Of a stretch of 64,000 nucleotides of DNA, positions 20,705 to 29,956 are shown piece by piece. Position numbers and translations under genes: made by a program. Origin of the DNA: Klebsiella pneumoniae (GTDB lineage Bacteria; Pseudomonadota; Gammaproteobacteria; Pseudomonadales; UBA5518); the NCBI GenBank assembly GCA_945862145.1, contig CAMAXE010000003.1, positions 100,139 to 164,138 on the forward strand, in the 5' to 3' direction. Below the pieces are notes generated by a model. That model saw only the letters and a list, made by a program, of their open reading frames with translations, did not search any database and had not been told where the DNA came from. How positions within the stretch are numbered: position 1 is the stretch's first letter; each line of letters starts with the position of its first letter.

Positions 20705-20739
20705 GCTTCCGGTTCCCGCATTGCGCGGGAGCCGGAGGC
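20705..20739 (+). terminator. Rho-independent-type hairpin after the OmpA-like gene
   Basis: A 15-bp stem with two G-U pairs (20705-20719 with 20725-20739) and a 5-base loop is followed by TTCTCCCC, a weak pyrimidine-rich tail. It separates the lipoprotein gene from sucCD. Confidence 0.65.
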
Positions 20740-21002
20740 TTCTCCCCTCCGCGATCTGGCGTTGGCAGCTAGCAAACACCTGATCACAAACGTCCATAGG
20801 GCAGCTGCGACACGCCGTCATGCGTGATCTGCGAAAGCGCTGCAGCGCCCGGGATCCCCGCCGCAGCCCGTGGCTGAGAGATCGGCCGTTCGGGGTATGA
20901 CGAGCAAACCTTTTTGGCCATAATGCACACCGCCTCGGGACAGGCCGGCTGCAATGCCGGCCCGGTGCCAGTTCCCCTTCCAGACACGCAGGACCAATAC
21001 GC
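20740..21002 (+). other. Non-coding leader before sucCD
   Basis: No gene is supported here. A CATAAT-like -10 lies near 20920, but no convincing -35 is seen. The leader could hold the sucC promoter or an RNA element; neither can be decided by eye. Confidence 0.4.
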
Positions 21003-22166
21003 ATGAACTTGCATGAGTACCAGGGCAAACAGCTGTTTGCAGAATACGGGCTTCCCGTTTCCACAGGCTTCGCCGTGGACACGCCGGAGCAGGCCGTGGA
21101 GGCCGCCGATGCCATCGGTGGCGACATATGGGTCGTCAAAGCCCAGGTGCATGCGGGCGGGCGCGGCAAGTCCGGCGGCGTCAAACTCCTGAAAAGCAAG
21201 GACGAGATCCGTGCCTTCGCAGCGCACTGGCTGGGACGCAACCTCGTCACCTACCAGACCGACGAGAAAGGTCAGCCGGTCTCGAAGATCCTGGTCGAAA
21301 CCTGCACCGATATCGCCACCGAGCTCTATCTCGGCGCGGTGGTCGATCGCGGCAGCCGGCGCATCGTTTTCATGGCCTCGCGTGAAGGTGGCGTCGAGAT
21401 CGAGAAGATCGCCCACGAGACCCCCGAGAAAATCTTCAAGGCAGCGATCGACCCGCTGACCGGAGCCCAGCCCTACCAGGGCCGCGAGCTCGCTTTCAAG
21501 CTCGGCCTTACAGGCCCGCAGATCGCCCAGTTCGTCGACATATTCCTGAAGCTTGCAAAACTGTTCAAGGATAAGGATCTCGCGCTGCTCGAGGTGAACC
21601 CGCTAGTGATCACCACCGCTGGCAATCTCCACTGCCTCGACGCCAAGATCAACATCGACAGCAACGCGCTCTACCGCCAGAAGGCGCTGCGCGACATGCA
21701 CGATCCCTCGCAGGAGGATACCCGCGAGGTGCACGCCGCGCAGTGGGAGATCAACTATGTGGCGCTCGATGGCGACATCGGCTGCATGGTGAACGGCGCC
21801 GGACTCGCGATGGGCACCATGGACATCGTGAACCTGCACGGCGGACGCCCGGCGAACTTCCTCGACGTCGGCGGTGGCGCCACCAAGGAGCGCGTCTCCG
21901 AGGCCTTCAAGATCATCCTCTCAGACACCGCCGTGCGCGCGGTGCTGGTGAATATTTTCGGTGGCATCGTCCGCTGCGACCTGATTGCCGAGGGCATCAT
22001 CGGCGCCGTGGAAGAAGTAGGCGTCAAGGTGCCGGTGGTCGTGCGCCTCGAGGGCAACAACGCGCCGCTCGGACGCAAGATGCTCGCTGACAGTGGACTC
22101 AACATCATCGCGGCCGACAGCCTCACCGAGGCAGCGCAGTCCGTGGTCAAGGCAGCGAAGGGGTAA
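21003..22166 (+). CDS. sucC: Succinyl-CoA synthetase beta subunit
   Basis: ATP-grasp subunit of succinyl-CoA synthetase (ADP- or GDP-forming), 387 residues, exactly the bacterial length. The N-terminus [18 protein letters not shown] and [19 protein letters not shown] (near 43-61) form the nucleotide-binding part. [10 protein letters not shown] (near 196) marks the ATP-grasp magnesium site. [14 protein letters not shown] and NFLDVGGGA belong to the CoA-ligase domain. It pairs with sucD 5 bp downstream and completes the 2-oxoglutarate to succinate segment begun by sucAB-lpd. Confidence 0.97.
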   Translation: MNLHEYQGKQLFAEYGLPVSTGFAVDTPEQAVEAADAIGGDIWVVKAQVHAGGRGKSGGVKLLKSKDEIRAFAAHWLGRNLVTYQTDEKGQPVSKILVETCTDIATELYLGAVVDRGSRRIVFMASREGGVEIEKIAHETPEKIFKAAIDPLTGAQPYQGRELAFKLGLTGPQIAQFVDIFLKLAKLFKDKDLALLEVNPLVITTAGNLHCLDAKINIDSNALYRQKALRDMHDPSQEDTREVHAAQWEINYVALDGDIGCMVNGAGLAMGTMDIVNLHGGRPANFLDVGGGATKERVSEAFKIILSDTAVRAVLVNIFGGIVRCDLIAEGIIGAVEEVGVKVPVVVRLEGNNAPLGRKMLADSGLNIIAADSLTEAAQSVVKAAKG

Positions 22167-22171
22167 GTACG

Positions 22172-23044
<873 letters not shown>

Positions 23045-23047
23045 TCG

Positions 23048-23080
23048 TTGCGGCCCCGCCTGTCGCGGGCGGGGCCGCAA
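23048..23080 (+). terminator. Strong hairpin after sucD
   Basis: A perfect 13-bp GC-rich stem (23048-23060 with 23068-23080) and a 7-base loop start 3 bp after the sucD stop. The trailing sequence is TCATCC, so the U-tract is poor, but the stem is very stable. Confidence 0.7.
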
Positions 23081-23096
23081 TCATCCTCCACGTGCC

Positions 23097-23894
23097 ATGG
23101 CTGAGCCCGAGTCGCACTTCGCCACCGTCGCGCCCCTCGATCCGCGCTACGGCAGCGGCTGCTACCGGCGCGTCATCCTGCTGAACTCGCCTGTCGCCGG
23201 CGTCGTTGAAGCAGCCCTCGAAGACGATCCGCACGCTTTCTCCATCCGCATCGAGCACGACGGCGAGCGGGTGATTGCCGTACGCGCTCACGCCGAGCGT
23301 TACCCCTTGAGCACCTGTGGTGGCGCGGTGCGCCCTATCCAAGCGCTGGTTGGCGCCAGCCTCTCGGGCGTCAGTCTCGAACTCAAGCGCCACGCCGACC
23401 CCCGCGCCAACTGCACTCATCTCTTCGACCTTGCCGGTTGGGCCATTGCTCACGCCGCGCGCGGTATCCCGGGCGCCCGTCGCTACGACATCAGCATCCC
23501 GGATGCGATCGATGGCCGTGCCGAGGCGCGGCTGTCACTGGACGGCGCCGAGGTGCTGTGCTGGCTGATCGAGCACGGTCGCATCCTGGCGCCGGCTCCC
23601 TATGCCGGGCAGCAGGTGCTCGGTGGCTTCACGCGGTGGGCGAGCGGCGCCTTGCACGGAGATGAACTCGAGCACGCCCTGATGTTGGCGCGCGGGTACT
23701 TTGTTTCGCTGGCCAGGATTTTCGATATGCAGGCCGCGGGCAGTCATCCGGCCTCGGAACATCCGATGCCCGCCGGCTCCTGCTATTCCTATAGCCCGGG
23801 GGTGGTTGAGCAGGCCTGGAGCCTCCCCGACAACCGACGCGATTTCAGCGCGGCCCAGAGCGATATGCTGCGCTGGGTCCGCCCTGAAGAATGA
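23097..23894 (+). CDS. DUF2889 family protein
   Basis: Protein of 265 residues of unknown function, assigned to the DUF2889 family from its overall pattern. Early Tyr/Arg-rich residues are followed by an RIEHDGERVIAVRAHAERYP stretch, a C-x-G motif (residue 76 region) and HADPRANCTHLFDLA near 101-115. A DRRDFSA-type C-terminus ends in RWVRPEE. There is no signal peptide or membrane segment. The ATG at 23097 follows the sucD terminator; the upstream extension into sucD is a shadow. Broken copies of its 3' end lie at 24728-24787 and 25078-25227, so the locus has been duplicated and rearranged. DUF2889 proteins are often found near CoA or aromatic metabolism genes, but nothing here fixes a role. 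Confidence 0.72.
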   Translation: MAEPESHFATVAPLDPRYGSGCYRRVILLNSPVAGVVEAALEDDPHAFSIRIEHDGERVIAVRAHAERYPLSTCGGAVRPIQALVGASLSGVSLELKRHADPRANCTHLFDLAGWAIAHAARGIPGARRYDISIPDAIDGRAEARLSLDGAEVLCWLIEHGRILAPAPYAGQQVLGGFTRWASGALHGDELEHALMLARGYFVSLARIFDMQAAGSHPASEHPMPAGSCYSYSPGVVEQAWSLPDNRRDFSAAQSDMLRWVRPEE

Positions 23895-24182
23895 GGCCAG
23901 CACGCACACATGGAACGCCTCGATCGATTCCTCGCTCGGTCGGCTCATAAACTGCGAGGCCTCGGCATCTTCTCCCGCTCGAGCGGCGTTGCCGCCTGAT
24001 AGGCAGCAATCAACCGCGCCGTCTTCGCGGAAACCTCGGCCGATCAGACGATGTGAACAGACAGACGAGACACGGCCACGGCGCCGTGCACGATCGCGCT
24101 TCGCAACACGCGACACAGGAGCCACTAGCAGTCACATCCATGACCACCGCCCGGTTATGTTTATCTCGTCGGGGTTGTCTGC

Positions 24183-24425
24183 TCAGCCAAACAGACGGCG
24201 CAATAACTCGTCGCGATCGATTTTCAGGTGCGCGCCTATATCTCCAAGAATCGAAGCCAGCGTGCCCACCTTCAGGGACTCGTGCGCTGGAACGGTGATG
24301 TGATGCTGCGGTGTAGCCTGATCGCTCAGCCGCATGTGGCTTCCGGTTTGCCGCGTGACCTGATAACCCACTCGCGCCAACGCCCGCGCGAGCTCCGCGC
24401 CATTCAGGTCGCGCGGTAGCTTCAC
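24183..24425 (-). CDS. hicA: HicA-family mRNA interferase toxin
   Basis: Small protein of 80 residues in the HicA family, double-stranded-RNA-binding-like toxins that cleave mRNA. The hallmark is GYQVTRQTGSHMRLS (residues 20-34), with the catalytic His in the GSH motif, followed by HHITVPAHESLKVGTLASIL. It starts with GTG overlapping the TGA of the upstream partner by 4 bp (GTGA at 24422-24425), so synthesis is coupled to the antitoxin. In this pair the antitoxin gene comes first. No bacteriophage or plasmid genes are adjacent, but relics of a transposase and duplicated DNA are. Confidence 0.85.
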   Translation of the reverse strand: MKLPRDLNGAELARALARVGYQVTRQTGSHMRLSDQATPQHHITVPAHESLKVGTLASILGDIGAHLKIDRDELLRRLFG

Positions 24426-24628
24426 GCGGCGATGACCTCGTCGCGCACGAAGTGCAGCCGGATCAGGCGCGGCGCCGAGTCACCGTCGAAGTGGCAGCGT
24501 ACGGCGTCGCGCACGCGCTCGTGGAGATCCGTGACGGTATCGGCTTCCGTGTGGATCGACTCACCGACCGCCCGGGCGCAATAACCGCCCTCGGGTGCGT
24601 CCTCGACGACGAAGATGATTTCGTTCAT
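24422..24628 (-). CDS. hicB: HicB-like antitoxin
   Basis: Protein of 68 residues immediately upstream of hicA. The N-terminal half MNEIIFVVEDAPEGGYCARA followed by VGESIHTEADTVTDLHERV is the partial RNase H-like fold of short HicB antitoxins that neutralise HicA. No separate DNA-binding domain is visible, so autoregulation by this short form is uncertain. The ATG at 24626-24628 is chosen over longer upstream readings because the similarity begins there; the longer frame runs into duplicated non-coding DNA. Confidence 0.8.
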   Translation of the reverse strand: MNEIIFVVEDAPEGGYCARAVGESIHTEADTVTDLHERVRDAVRCHFDGDSAPRLIRLHFVRDEVIAA

Positions 24629-24727
24629 GCAGGCGTTCCTCCCATGCTGGCCATGATGCCAGTGTCCGGTTCCAGCTGACCAGCCCGGCCACCGGTCTGC
24701 GAACCCGGCGTTTGCTGCCGCGGCAGT

Positions 24728-24787
24728 CGCCGCGATGTCAGCGATACCCCGGATGCCTTGCTTTGCTGGGTCCGCCCGGAAGAATGA
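24728..24787 (+). pseudogene. Fragment: last codons of a DUF2889 gene
   Basis: Reading RRDVSDTPDALLCWVRPEE then stop, this matches the end of the intact gene (RRDFSAAQSDMLRWVRPEE). The similarity continues past the stop: GAATGAGGCC and, further on, CGCACATGGAACACCTCGA near 24855 match sequence just after 23894. It is a decayed duplicate of the gene end plus flank. Confidence 0.8.
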
Positions 24788-24901
24788 GGCCGGCTGCGCG
24801 GCGCGGAGACGGCCGTCTTCAGCTAAGGCTAGACCCGAACTCCGCCGGCACCCGCACATGGAACACCTCGAGCCGGCGTGAGCACCGAGGCGCACCAGCG
24901 C

Positions 24902-25070
24902 GACGTGCGCGAGCGGCTGTGCCGCTACGACGTACAGGGATGTACGAGTGTCGCGGGAGGCAGGAGGCCGGGAGCAACCATCGCCCGCCCCGCGGTGGCC
25001 GAGCAGCGGCTCACGGTGAACGCGCAAGGGAAGGTGGTGTACCTGCTCAAGACGCCATAACGCGACGGTC
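24902..25070 (+). pseudogene. Relic of an IS91/Y2-type transposase
   Basis: The frame reads ERLCRY, then about 15 unrelated residues, then IARPAVAEQRLTVNAQGKV and YLLKTP, a stop (TAA at 25058-25060) and RDG. Intact Y2-family transposases of the IS91/IS801 group carry a contiguous LCRY-x-x-RPA segment and KTPYRDGTTH. Here the Tyr codon has become a stop and an insertion splits the first block. The reading of 60 residues from the GTG at 24878 is therefore not a gene of its own. Confidence 0.7.
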
Positions 25071-25077
25071 TGGTCGG

Positions 25078-25227
25078 TCGCTCGCGCGGATCTACGACAT
25101 GGTGGCAGCCGGCAGCCACCCGGCCGCCGATCACCCGATGCCCTTCGGCTCCTGCTACTCCTGCAGGCCGGGCGTGGTGGAGCAGGCCTGGAGCCTCCCC
25201 GACAACCGGCGCGATTTCAGCGCTGGG
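25078..25227 (+). pseudogene. Fragment: C-terminal part of a DUF2889 gene with internal deletion
   Basis: SLARIYDMVAAGSHPAADHP followed by MPFGSCYSCRPGVVEQAWSL matches residues about 203-245 of the intact gene at 23097. At the 3' end, TTCAGCGC joins directly to TGGGT, omitting 22 bp that in the intact gene lie between two GCGC tetramers, so the copy carries a microhomology deletion and loses its frame. It directly abuts the transposase relic. Confidence 0.82.
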
Positions 25228-25268
25228 TGGATACAAAACGACTCGGCTGATGAGGCATCCGCGCGTCT

Positions 25269-25297
25269 CTTGAAATCGTGCCCCGTGCCCCAACCTA
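25269..25297 (+). promoter_or_regulatory. sigma32 (heat-shock) promoter for htpG
   Basis: CTTGAAA (25269-25275) and CCCCAACCTA (25288-25297), separated by 12 bp, match the heat-shock -35 CTTGAAA and -10 CCCCATnT patterns. The site lies about 40-65 bp upstream of the htpG start, as expected for a chaperone gene. Confidence 0.78.
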
Positions 25298-25333
25298 TAA
25301 GGCTCGATGTTCACCGATGGAGAGCCTTGGACT

Positions 25334-27253
25334 ATGACCTCCGCAAATGCCCAGAAGCAGACTCTTGGTTTTCAGACCGAGGCTAAACAGCTGCTGCAAC
25401 TGATGATCCATTCGCTGTACAGCAAGCAGGAAATTTTTCTCCGCGAGCTGATATCCAATGCCTCGGATGCCTCCGACAAGCTCCGCTTCGAGGCGCTGTC
25501 GCAGCCTGAGCTGCTGGCAGAGGATCCGAGTCTCCAGATCCGTATCGGCGTCGACAAAGCCGCGCGCACCATCACCATCACCGATAACGGCATCGGCATG
25601 TCGCGGGACGAGGCGATAAGCCATCTGGGCACCATCGCCCGTTCCGGCACGGCGCAGTTCGTCTCGCAGCTCTCCGGCGACCAGCGCAAGGATTCACAGC
25701 TGATCGGCCAGTTCGGCGTTGGCTTCTACAGCACCTTCATGGTGGCCGATCGCGTCGAGGTCTTCACGCGGCGCGCGGGTTTGCCGGCGTCTGCGGGCGT
25801 GCACTGGGAGTCCGGTGGCGAGAGCGAGTTCAGCGTGGAGGACGTGGAGCGCCCCGAGCGCGGCACTACGGTGGTGCTGCACGTCAAAGAGGGCAGCGAC
25901 GAGTTCCTCGATGCCTGGCGCGTGCGTTCGGTGGTCAAGCGCTACTCCGATCACATCTCGCTGCCCGTACTCATGCTGAAGGAGCAGTACGGCGAGGATG
26001 AAAAGGACGCCGACGCCGACGCGACGCCCGAGTGGGAGGCCGTGAACCAGGCCACCGCGCTGTGGACCCGTGCCAAGAGTGGCATCACGGACGAGGAGTA
26101 CAAGGAATTCTACAAACACGTCTCGCACGATTTCGAGGAGCCGCTCGCCTGGAGCCACAACCGCGTTGAGGGCAAGCTCGAGTACAACTCGCTGCTGTTC
26201 ATTCCGCGTCGCGCGCCCTTTGACCTGTGGAACCGCGAGGCGCCACGCGGCCTGAAGCTCTACATTCAGCGCACTTTCATCATGGACGATGCGGAGCAGT
26301 TCCTGCCCTTGTATCTGCGTTTCGTGAAGGGCGTGGTGGATTCCAACGATCTGCCGCTGAATGTCTCGCGCGAGATTCTCCAGAAGAGCAACGCCGTGGA
26401 TTCCATGCGCGGCGCGCTCGCCAAGCGCGTGGTCGACATCCTCGAGGGCCTGGCCCGGGACAAGCCCGAGGATTACCAAAGCTTCTGGGATACCTTCGGC
26501 CAAGTCCTGAAAGAAGGTCTGGCGGAGGATTTTGCCCACAAGGAGCGCGTGGCCGGGCTGCTGCGTTTCTCCAGCACCCACACCGACAAGCCCGCGCAGG
26601 ACCAGTCGCTGACCGATTACATCGCCCGCATGCGCGAGGGCCAGAAGGCCGTTTATTACGTGGTGGCAGACAATTTCCTCACGGCGCGCAACAGTCCGTA
26701 CCTGGAGTTGTTGCGGCAGAAGGGCATCGAGGCGCTGCTGCTCCACGAGCGCATCGACGAGTGGATGATCGGGCATCTCGGCGAGTTCGATGGCAAGGAA
26801 CTGGTCGATGTGGCCCGCGGTGATCTCGACCTCGGTGAACTCGAGGACAGCGCCAGCAAGGCGGCACGCGAGCAGCAGGCCGAGGACGCCAAGGACCTGG
26901 TCGAGCGCGTGAAGAAAGCCCTCGACCACCGGGTGCAGGAGGTGCGCGTCACGGCTCGACTCACCGAGTCGCCGGCCTGCCTGGTCGTCGGCGAGCATGA
27001 CATGGGCGTGCAGATGCGCCGCATGATGCAGGCGGCCGGACAGAAGGTGCCCGACTCCAAGCCCATTCTCGAGCTGAACCCCGAGCACCCGCTGGTGAAG
27101 CGTCTGGACGCCGAGCCCGACGAAGACCGTTTCAGCGCTTTGTCGATCGTGTTGTTCGAGCAGGCGCAGCTCGCCTCCGGCGACCAGCTCGAGGACCCCG
27201 CAGCCTATGTGCAGCGCCTGAATCGCCTGCTGCTTGAGCTGGCGGGAGGCTGA
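25334..27253 (+). CDS. htpG: Chaperone protein HtpG (Hsp90)
   Basis: ATP-dependent cytosolic Hsp90 chaperone of 639 residues (E. coli 624). The N-terminal GHKL ATPase domain has [18 protein letters not shown] near residue 38, [11 protein letters not shown] near 86 and [17 protein letters not shown] near 124. The middle domain (about 230-500) includes FDLWN and [13 protein letters not shown], with the Arg that contacts ATP phosphate. The C-terminal dimerisation domain lacks the eukaryotic MEEVD tail. The ATG at 25334 matches the family N-terminus ([20 protein letters not shown]). Expression is likely heat-inducible from the sigma32-type promoter just upstream. Confidence 0.97.
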   Translation: MTSANAQKQTLGFQTEAKQLLQLMIHSLYSKQEIFLRELISNASDASDKLRFEALSQPELLAEDPSLQIRIGVDKAARTITITDNGIGMSRDEAISHLGTIARSGTAQFVSQLSGDQRKDSQLIGQFGVGFYSTFMVADRVEVFTRRAGLPASAGVHWESGGESEFSVEDVERPERGTTVVLHVKEGSDEFLDAWRVRSVVKRYSDHISLPVLMLKEQYGEDEKDADADATPEWEAVNQATALWTRAKSGITDEEYKEFYKHVSHDFEEPLAWSHNRVEGKLEYNSLLFIPRRAPFDLWNREAPRGLKLYIQRTFIMDDAEQFLPLYLRFVKGVVDSNDLPLNVSREILQKSNAVDSMRGALAKRVVDILEGLARDKPEDYQSFWDTFGQVLKEGLAEDFAHKERVAGLLRFSSTHTDKPAQDQSLTDYIARMREGQKAVYYVVADNFLTARNSPYLELLRQKGIEALLLHERIDEWMIGHLGEFDGKELVDVARGDLDLGELEDSASKAAREQQAEDAKDLVERVKKALDHRVQEVRVTARLTESPACLVVGEHDMGVQMRRMMQAAGQKVPDSKPILELNPEHPLVKRLDAEPDEDRFSALSIVLFEQAQLASGDQLEDPAAYVQRLNRLLLELAGG

Positions 27254-27360
27254 TGCGGGGCTAGCCCCCGGGCAGGGAACCGGCGTTACACTTGGCGGGG
27301 CGCTCCGCGCGTCCTTGGGCGCGTTCGCGGGACGCGCCGACAAAGCACACCGGAGAGGTG

Positions 27361-28656
27361 ATGGCGATGAACGAGGCCACCCCGCGCGAGGCCGATGACC
27401 GCCGCAACCTGTGGCAGATGCCCCCGCGTCCGCCGTGGCTGGCGCAGGTGAACGCGCTTGGCGCCACCATGGACATGCGTGGCGTCATTCCCTTGGACGA
27501 GCACTCGCTGCTCGATGCCGCACGCCGCAATACCGGCCTTGACGATTTCGGCGACACGGAGTGGCTGCCGCATTTCCGCCGCCTGCTGCAGGCGATGGAA
27601 GAGGAGGCCAGGCTCAACTTTTTCGGGCGTGTCCTCACGCGCTCTGACCTGCTGGTGTACCTCGAGGGCCGTCTCTGCGTCACCGAGGCCTACCGGCGCC
27701 ACCCCGAGATCGAGCAGCAGCAGATCGTGGAGCCGGTGTTCATCCTCGGTTTCGGGCGCTCGGGCACCACCATCCTTCACGAGACGCTCTCGCGGGATCC
27801 GCAGTTCCGCTCGGTGCGCATGTGGGAGGCGCTGTGGCCGTGGCCGGCGCCCGAGCAGGCGAGCTACGAGACCGATCCGCGTATTGCCCGCGCGCAGGCT
27901 CGCATCGATGTGGTGAACGCGGTGTCACCCGAGTGGGCCAGCATGCATGCGCAGGGCGGGGCGCTGCCAGTCGAGGATATCGAGTTCACGTATTCGGCGT
28001 TTTTCTCCGAGGTCTGGGGCTGCGGTTTCCAGGTGGGCGGTTACGACCGGTACTTCGGGGCGCAGGATCCGGCGTATCACTTCTGGTGGCACAAGCGGAT
28101 TTTGAAGTTGCTGCAATGGAAGTACCGCTTGCCGCACTGGCTCTTGAAGAATCCCACGCACATGCCGCGCATCCCGCAGTTGCTGGAGGCCTACCCGGAC
28201 GCGAAAATCGTGTTTCCCCATCGCGATCCGGTCGCCTCCGCCGATTCGGTGGTGAACGTCGAGGGCACGATCTTCTCCTGGCGCACGGATCATGTGTACA
28301 CGGGCGATGAGTTCGCCGAGTGGATTGATGTCGATACCCGGGTGCGCAAGTGGGATGACGTGATCCGCTGGATCGACGAGGGGACGCTGCGGCCGGGCCA
28401 ATTTGCCAACATTCTCTACGCCGACTTCATACGCGATCCCATGCCGGCGATCGAGGCGCTCTACCGCGCTCTTGGCCTGCGCGGCGATCCCGCGGCCTTT
28501 GCCGCCATGCAGGCGTTTCTCACGCAGCGCAACCGCGGCACGCTGGGCAAGACATCGCGCTATGTGAAGACCGCCTCCGGCGATCCCCGCGCCGTTGCCG
28601 AACGCGCCAAATACCGGCGTTACCAGGATTATTTCAACGTACCTGGTGAGAGTTGA
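27361..28656 (+). CDS. Sulfotransferase family protein
   Basis: Protein of 431 residues with a PAPS-dependent sulfotransferase fold (Sulfotransfer_3 type). The 5'-phosphosulfate-binding loop GFGRSGTTILHETL lies near residue 130, and the 3'-phosphate-binding segment IVFPHRDPVASADSVV near 282. There is no signal peptide, so it should act in the cytosol on a small molecule; the substrate cannot be read from sequence. The ATG at 27361 has GGAGAGG immediately upstream (27352-27358). Related proteins are frequent in lipid- and sterol-degrading bacteria. It is a single gene between htpG and an alcohol dehydrogenase gene, with 88 bp to the latter. Confidence 0.82.
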   Translation: MAMNEATPREADDRRNLWQMPPRPPWLAQVNALGATMDMRGVIPLDEHSLLDAARRNTGLDDFGDTEWLPHFRRLLQAMEEEARLNFFGRVLTRSDLLVYLEGRLCVTEAYRRHPEIEQQQIVEPVFILGFGRSGTTILHETLSRDPQFRSVRMWEALWPWPAPEQASYETDPRIARAQARIDVVNAVSPEWASMHAQGGALPVEDIEFTYSAFFSEVWGCGFQVGGYDRYFGAQDPAYHFWWHKRILKLLQWKYRLPHWLLKNPTHMPRIPQLLEAYPDAKIVFPHRDPVASADSVVNVEGTIFSWRTDHVYTGDEFAEWIDVDTRVRKWDDVIRWIDEGTLRPGQFANILYADFIRDPMPAIEALYRALGLRGDPAAFAAMQAFLTQRNRGTLGKTSRYVKTASGDPRAVAERAKYRRYQDYFNVPGES

Positions 28657-28744
28657 TCTGCTGGCCCCGGAGGGCCGTTACCCTTGCTACCGCCCGGGCG
28701 CCCGACTATAACGAACCGCGCCTGAAGACCCCGGAGATCCATCG

Positions 28745-29956
28745 ATGTCGCACGCCCTGAGGCAGCTGTCCCATAACACGCAACTCGCCGTGCTGAGGCT
28801 GGTCATGCGCCTGCTCCCCAGTGCGCGCCCGCCGCTGTTGTTCTCGGGTCCGGGTTCCGCGCTGCAGATGTGCGAGACGCTCGCGGAGTTGGGAACGCAG
28901 CGGCTGCTGGTCGTCACGGACGCCGTGCTGATGCGGCTGGGCGTGGTCGATCCGCTGCTCGAGGCACTGCGTTCGCGCGGGGTGCACTGCACGGTCTACG
29001 ACGGCGTGGAGCCTGATCCCACGCATGCCCAGGTCGAGGCCGGGATTGCGCTGGCGCTGCGCGAAGGCAGCGAGGCGGTGCTGGCGGTGGGCGGTGGCTC
29101 CCCGATCGATGCGGCCAAGCTGATTGCCGCCTGCGTCACCAACGGGGTTCCCCCATCCGCGCTGGTGGGCAACTTCAAGGTCAAACGCGATCCGCTGCCG
29201 ATCTATGCCATTCCGACCACTGCTGGCACCGGTGCCGAGGTGACGGTGGCCGCCGTGCTCACCGATACCGCCGCGAGGGCCAAGGCCGCGGTGGTCGACG
29301 GCAAGCTGGTGCCCAGGATGGCAGCGCTCGACGGCAGCCTGATGCTCGGGCTGCCGCGTCACGTGACGGCAGCGAGCGGTATGGACGCGCTCACCCATGC
29401 CGTGGAGTCTTACGTCTCGCAGTTCGCCGATGCCGTGACGATGCCGCAGTCGGTCACCGCCGTGAAGCTGGTGTTCCAGCACCTGCCGCGTGTTTGCGCC
29501 GACGGCACGGACCTGCAATCGCGGCAATCCATGGCGCTTGCGGCTACCTGCGCGGGCATGGCGTTCAGCCGCGCGAGCGTGGGTTATGTGCACGCCATCG
29601 CGCACAATCTCGGTGGTCTCTACCACACGCCGCACGGGCTCGCGAATGCCATCGTGCTGCCGCACATCCTCGACTTCTACCAGCAGGCTGCCGCACCCCG
29701 ACTCGCGGCGCTCGCGACGGCCATCGGGGCCGTACCGCCCGGTGCCAGCGAGGCCGAGGCGGTGGCCGCATTCATCGGGCAGGTGCGTGAGCTCTCGCGT
29801 GCCATCGGTATCCCTGAGCGCCTGGATACGCTGCGCGAGGCCGATATTCCCGAACTCGCGCGCCGCGCCATGGCCGAGGCACAGGGTTTCTATCCGGTGC
29901 CGCGGTTCATGCGTCATGCCGAGTGCGAGGGCATCCTGCGCAAGCTGCTGCCGTGA
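28745..29956 (+). CDS. Iron-containing alcohol dehydrogenase
   Basis: NAD(P)-dependent group III alcohol dehydrogenase of 403 residues. The N-terminal Rossmann-like domain carries GGGSPIDAAKLIAAC near residue 115. The metal ligands are expected in the second domain, in SGMDALTHAVESYVS near 210 and in HAIAHNLGGLYHTPHGLANA near 282, where the His-rich stretches match the family. Substrate is not deducible. Its stop overlaps the GTG of the next hydrolase gene by 4 bp, suggesting an operon with that gene and prmB. Confidence 0.9.
   Translation: MSHALRQLSHNTQLAVLRLVMRLLPSARPPLLFSGPGSALQMCETLAELGTQRLLVVTDAVLMRLGVVDPLLEALRSRGVHCTVYDGVEPDPTHAQVEAGIALALREGSEAVLAVGGGSPIDAAKLIAACVTNGVPPSALVGNFKVKRDPLPIYAIPTTAGTGAEVTVAAVLTDTAARAKAAVVDGKLVPRMAALDGSLMLGLPRHVTAASGMDALTHAVESYVSQFADAVTMPQSVTAVKLVFQHLPRVCADGTDLQSRQSMALAATCAGMAFSRASVGYVHAIAHNLGGLYHTPHGLANAIVLPHILDFYQQAAAPRLAALATAIGAVPPGASEAEAVAAFIGQVRELSRAIGIPERLDTLREADIPELARRAMAEAQGFYPVPRFMRHAECEGILRKLLP

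Noticed and set aside
23910..23999. Twenty-nine-codon plus frame starting MERLDRF after the DUF2889 gene
   Set aside because: Too short, no ribosome site, and the start is part of the duplicated flank.
24878..25060. Sixty-codon frame as a gene
   Set aside because: It is the middle of a decayed transposase ended by a Tyr-to-stop change.
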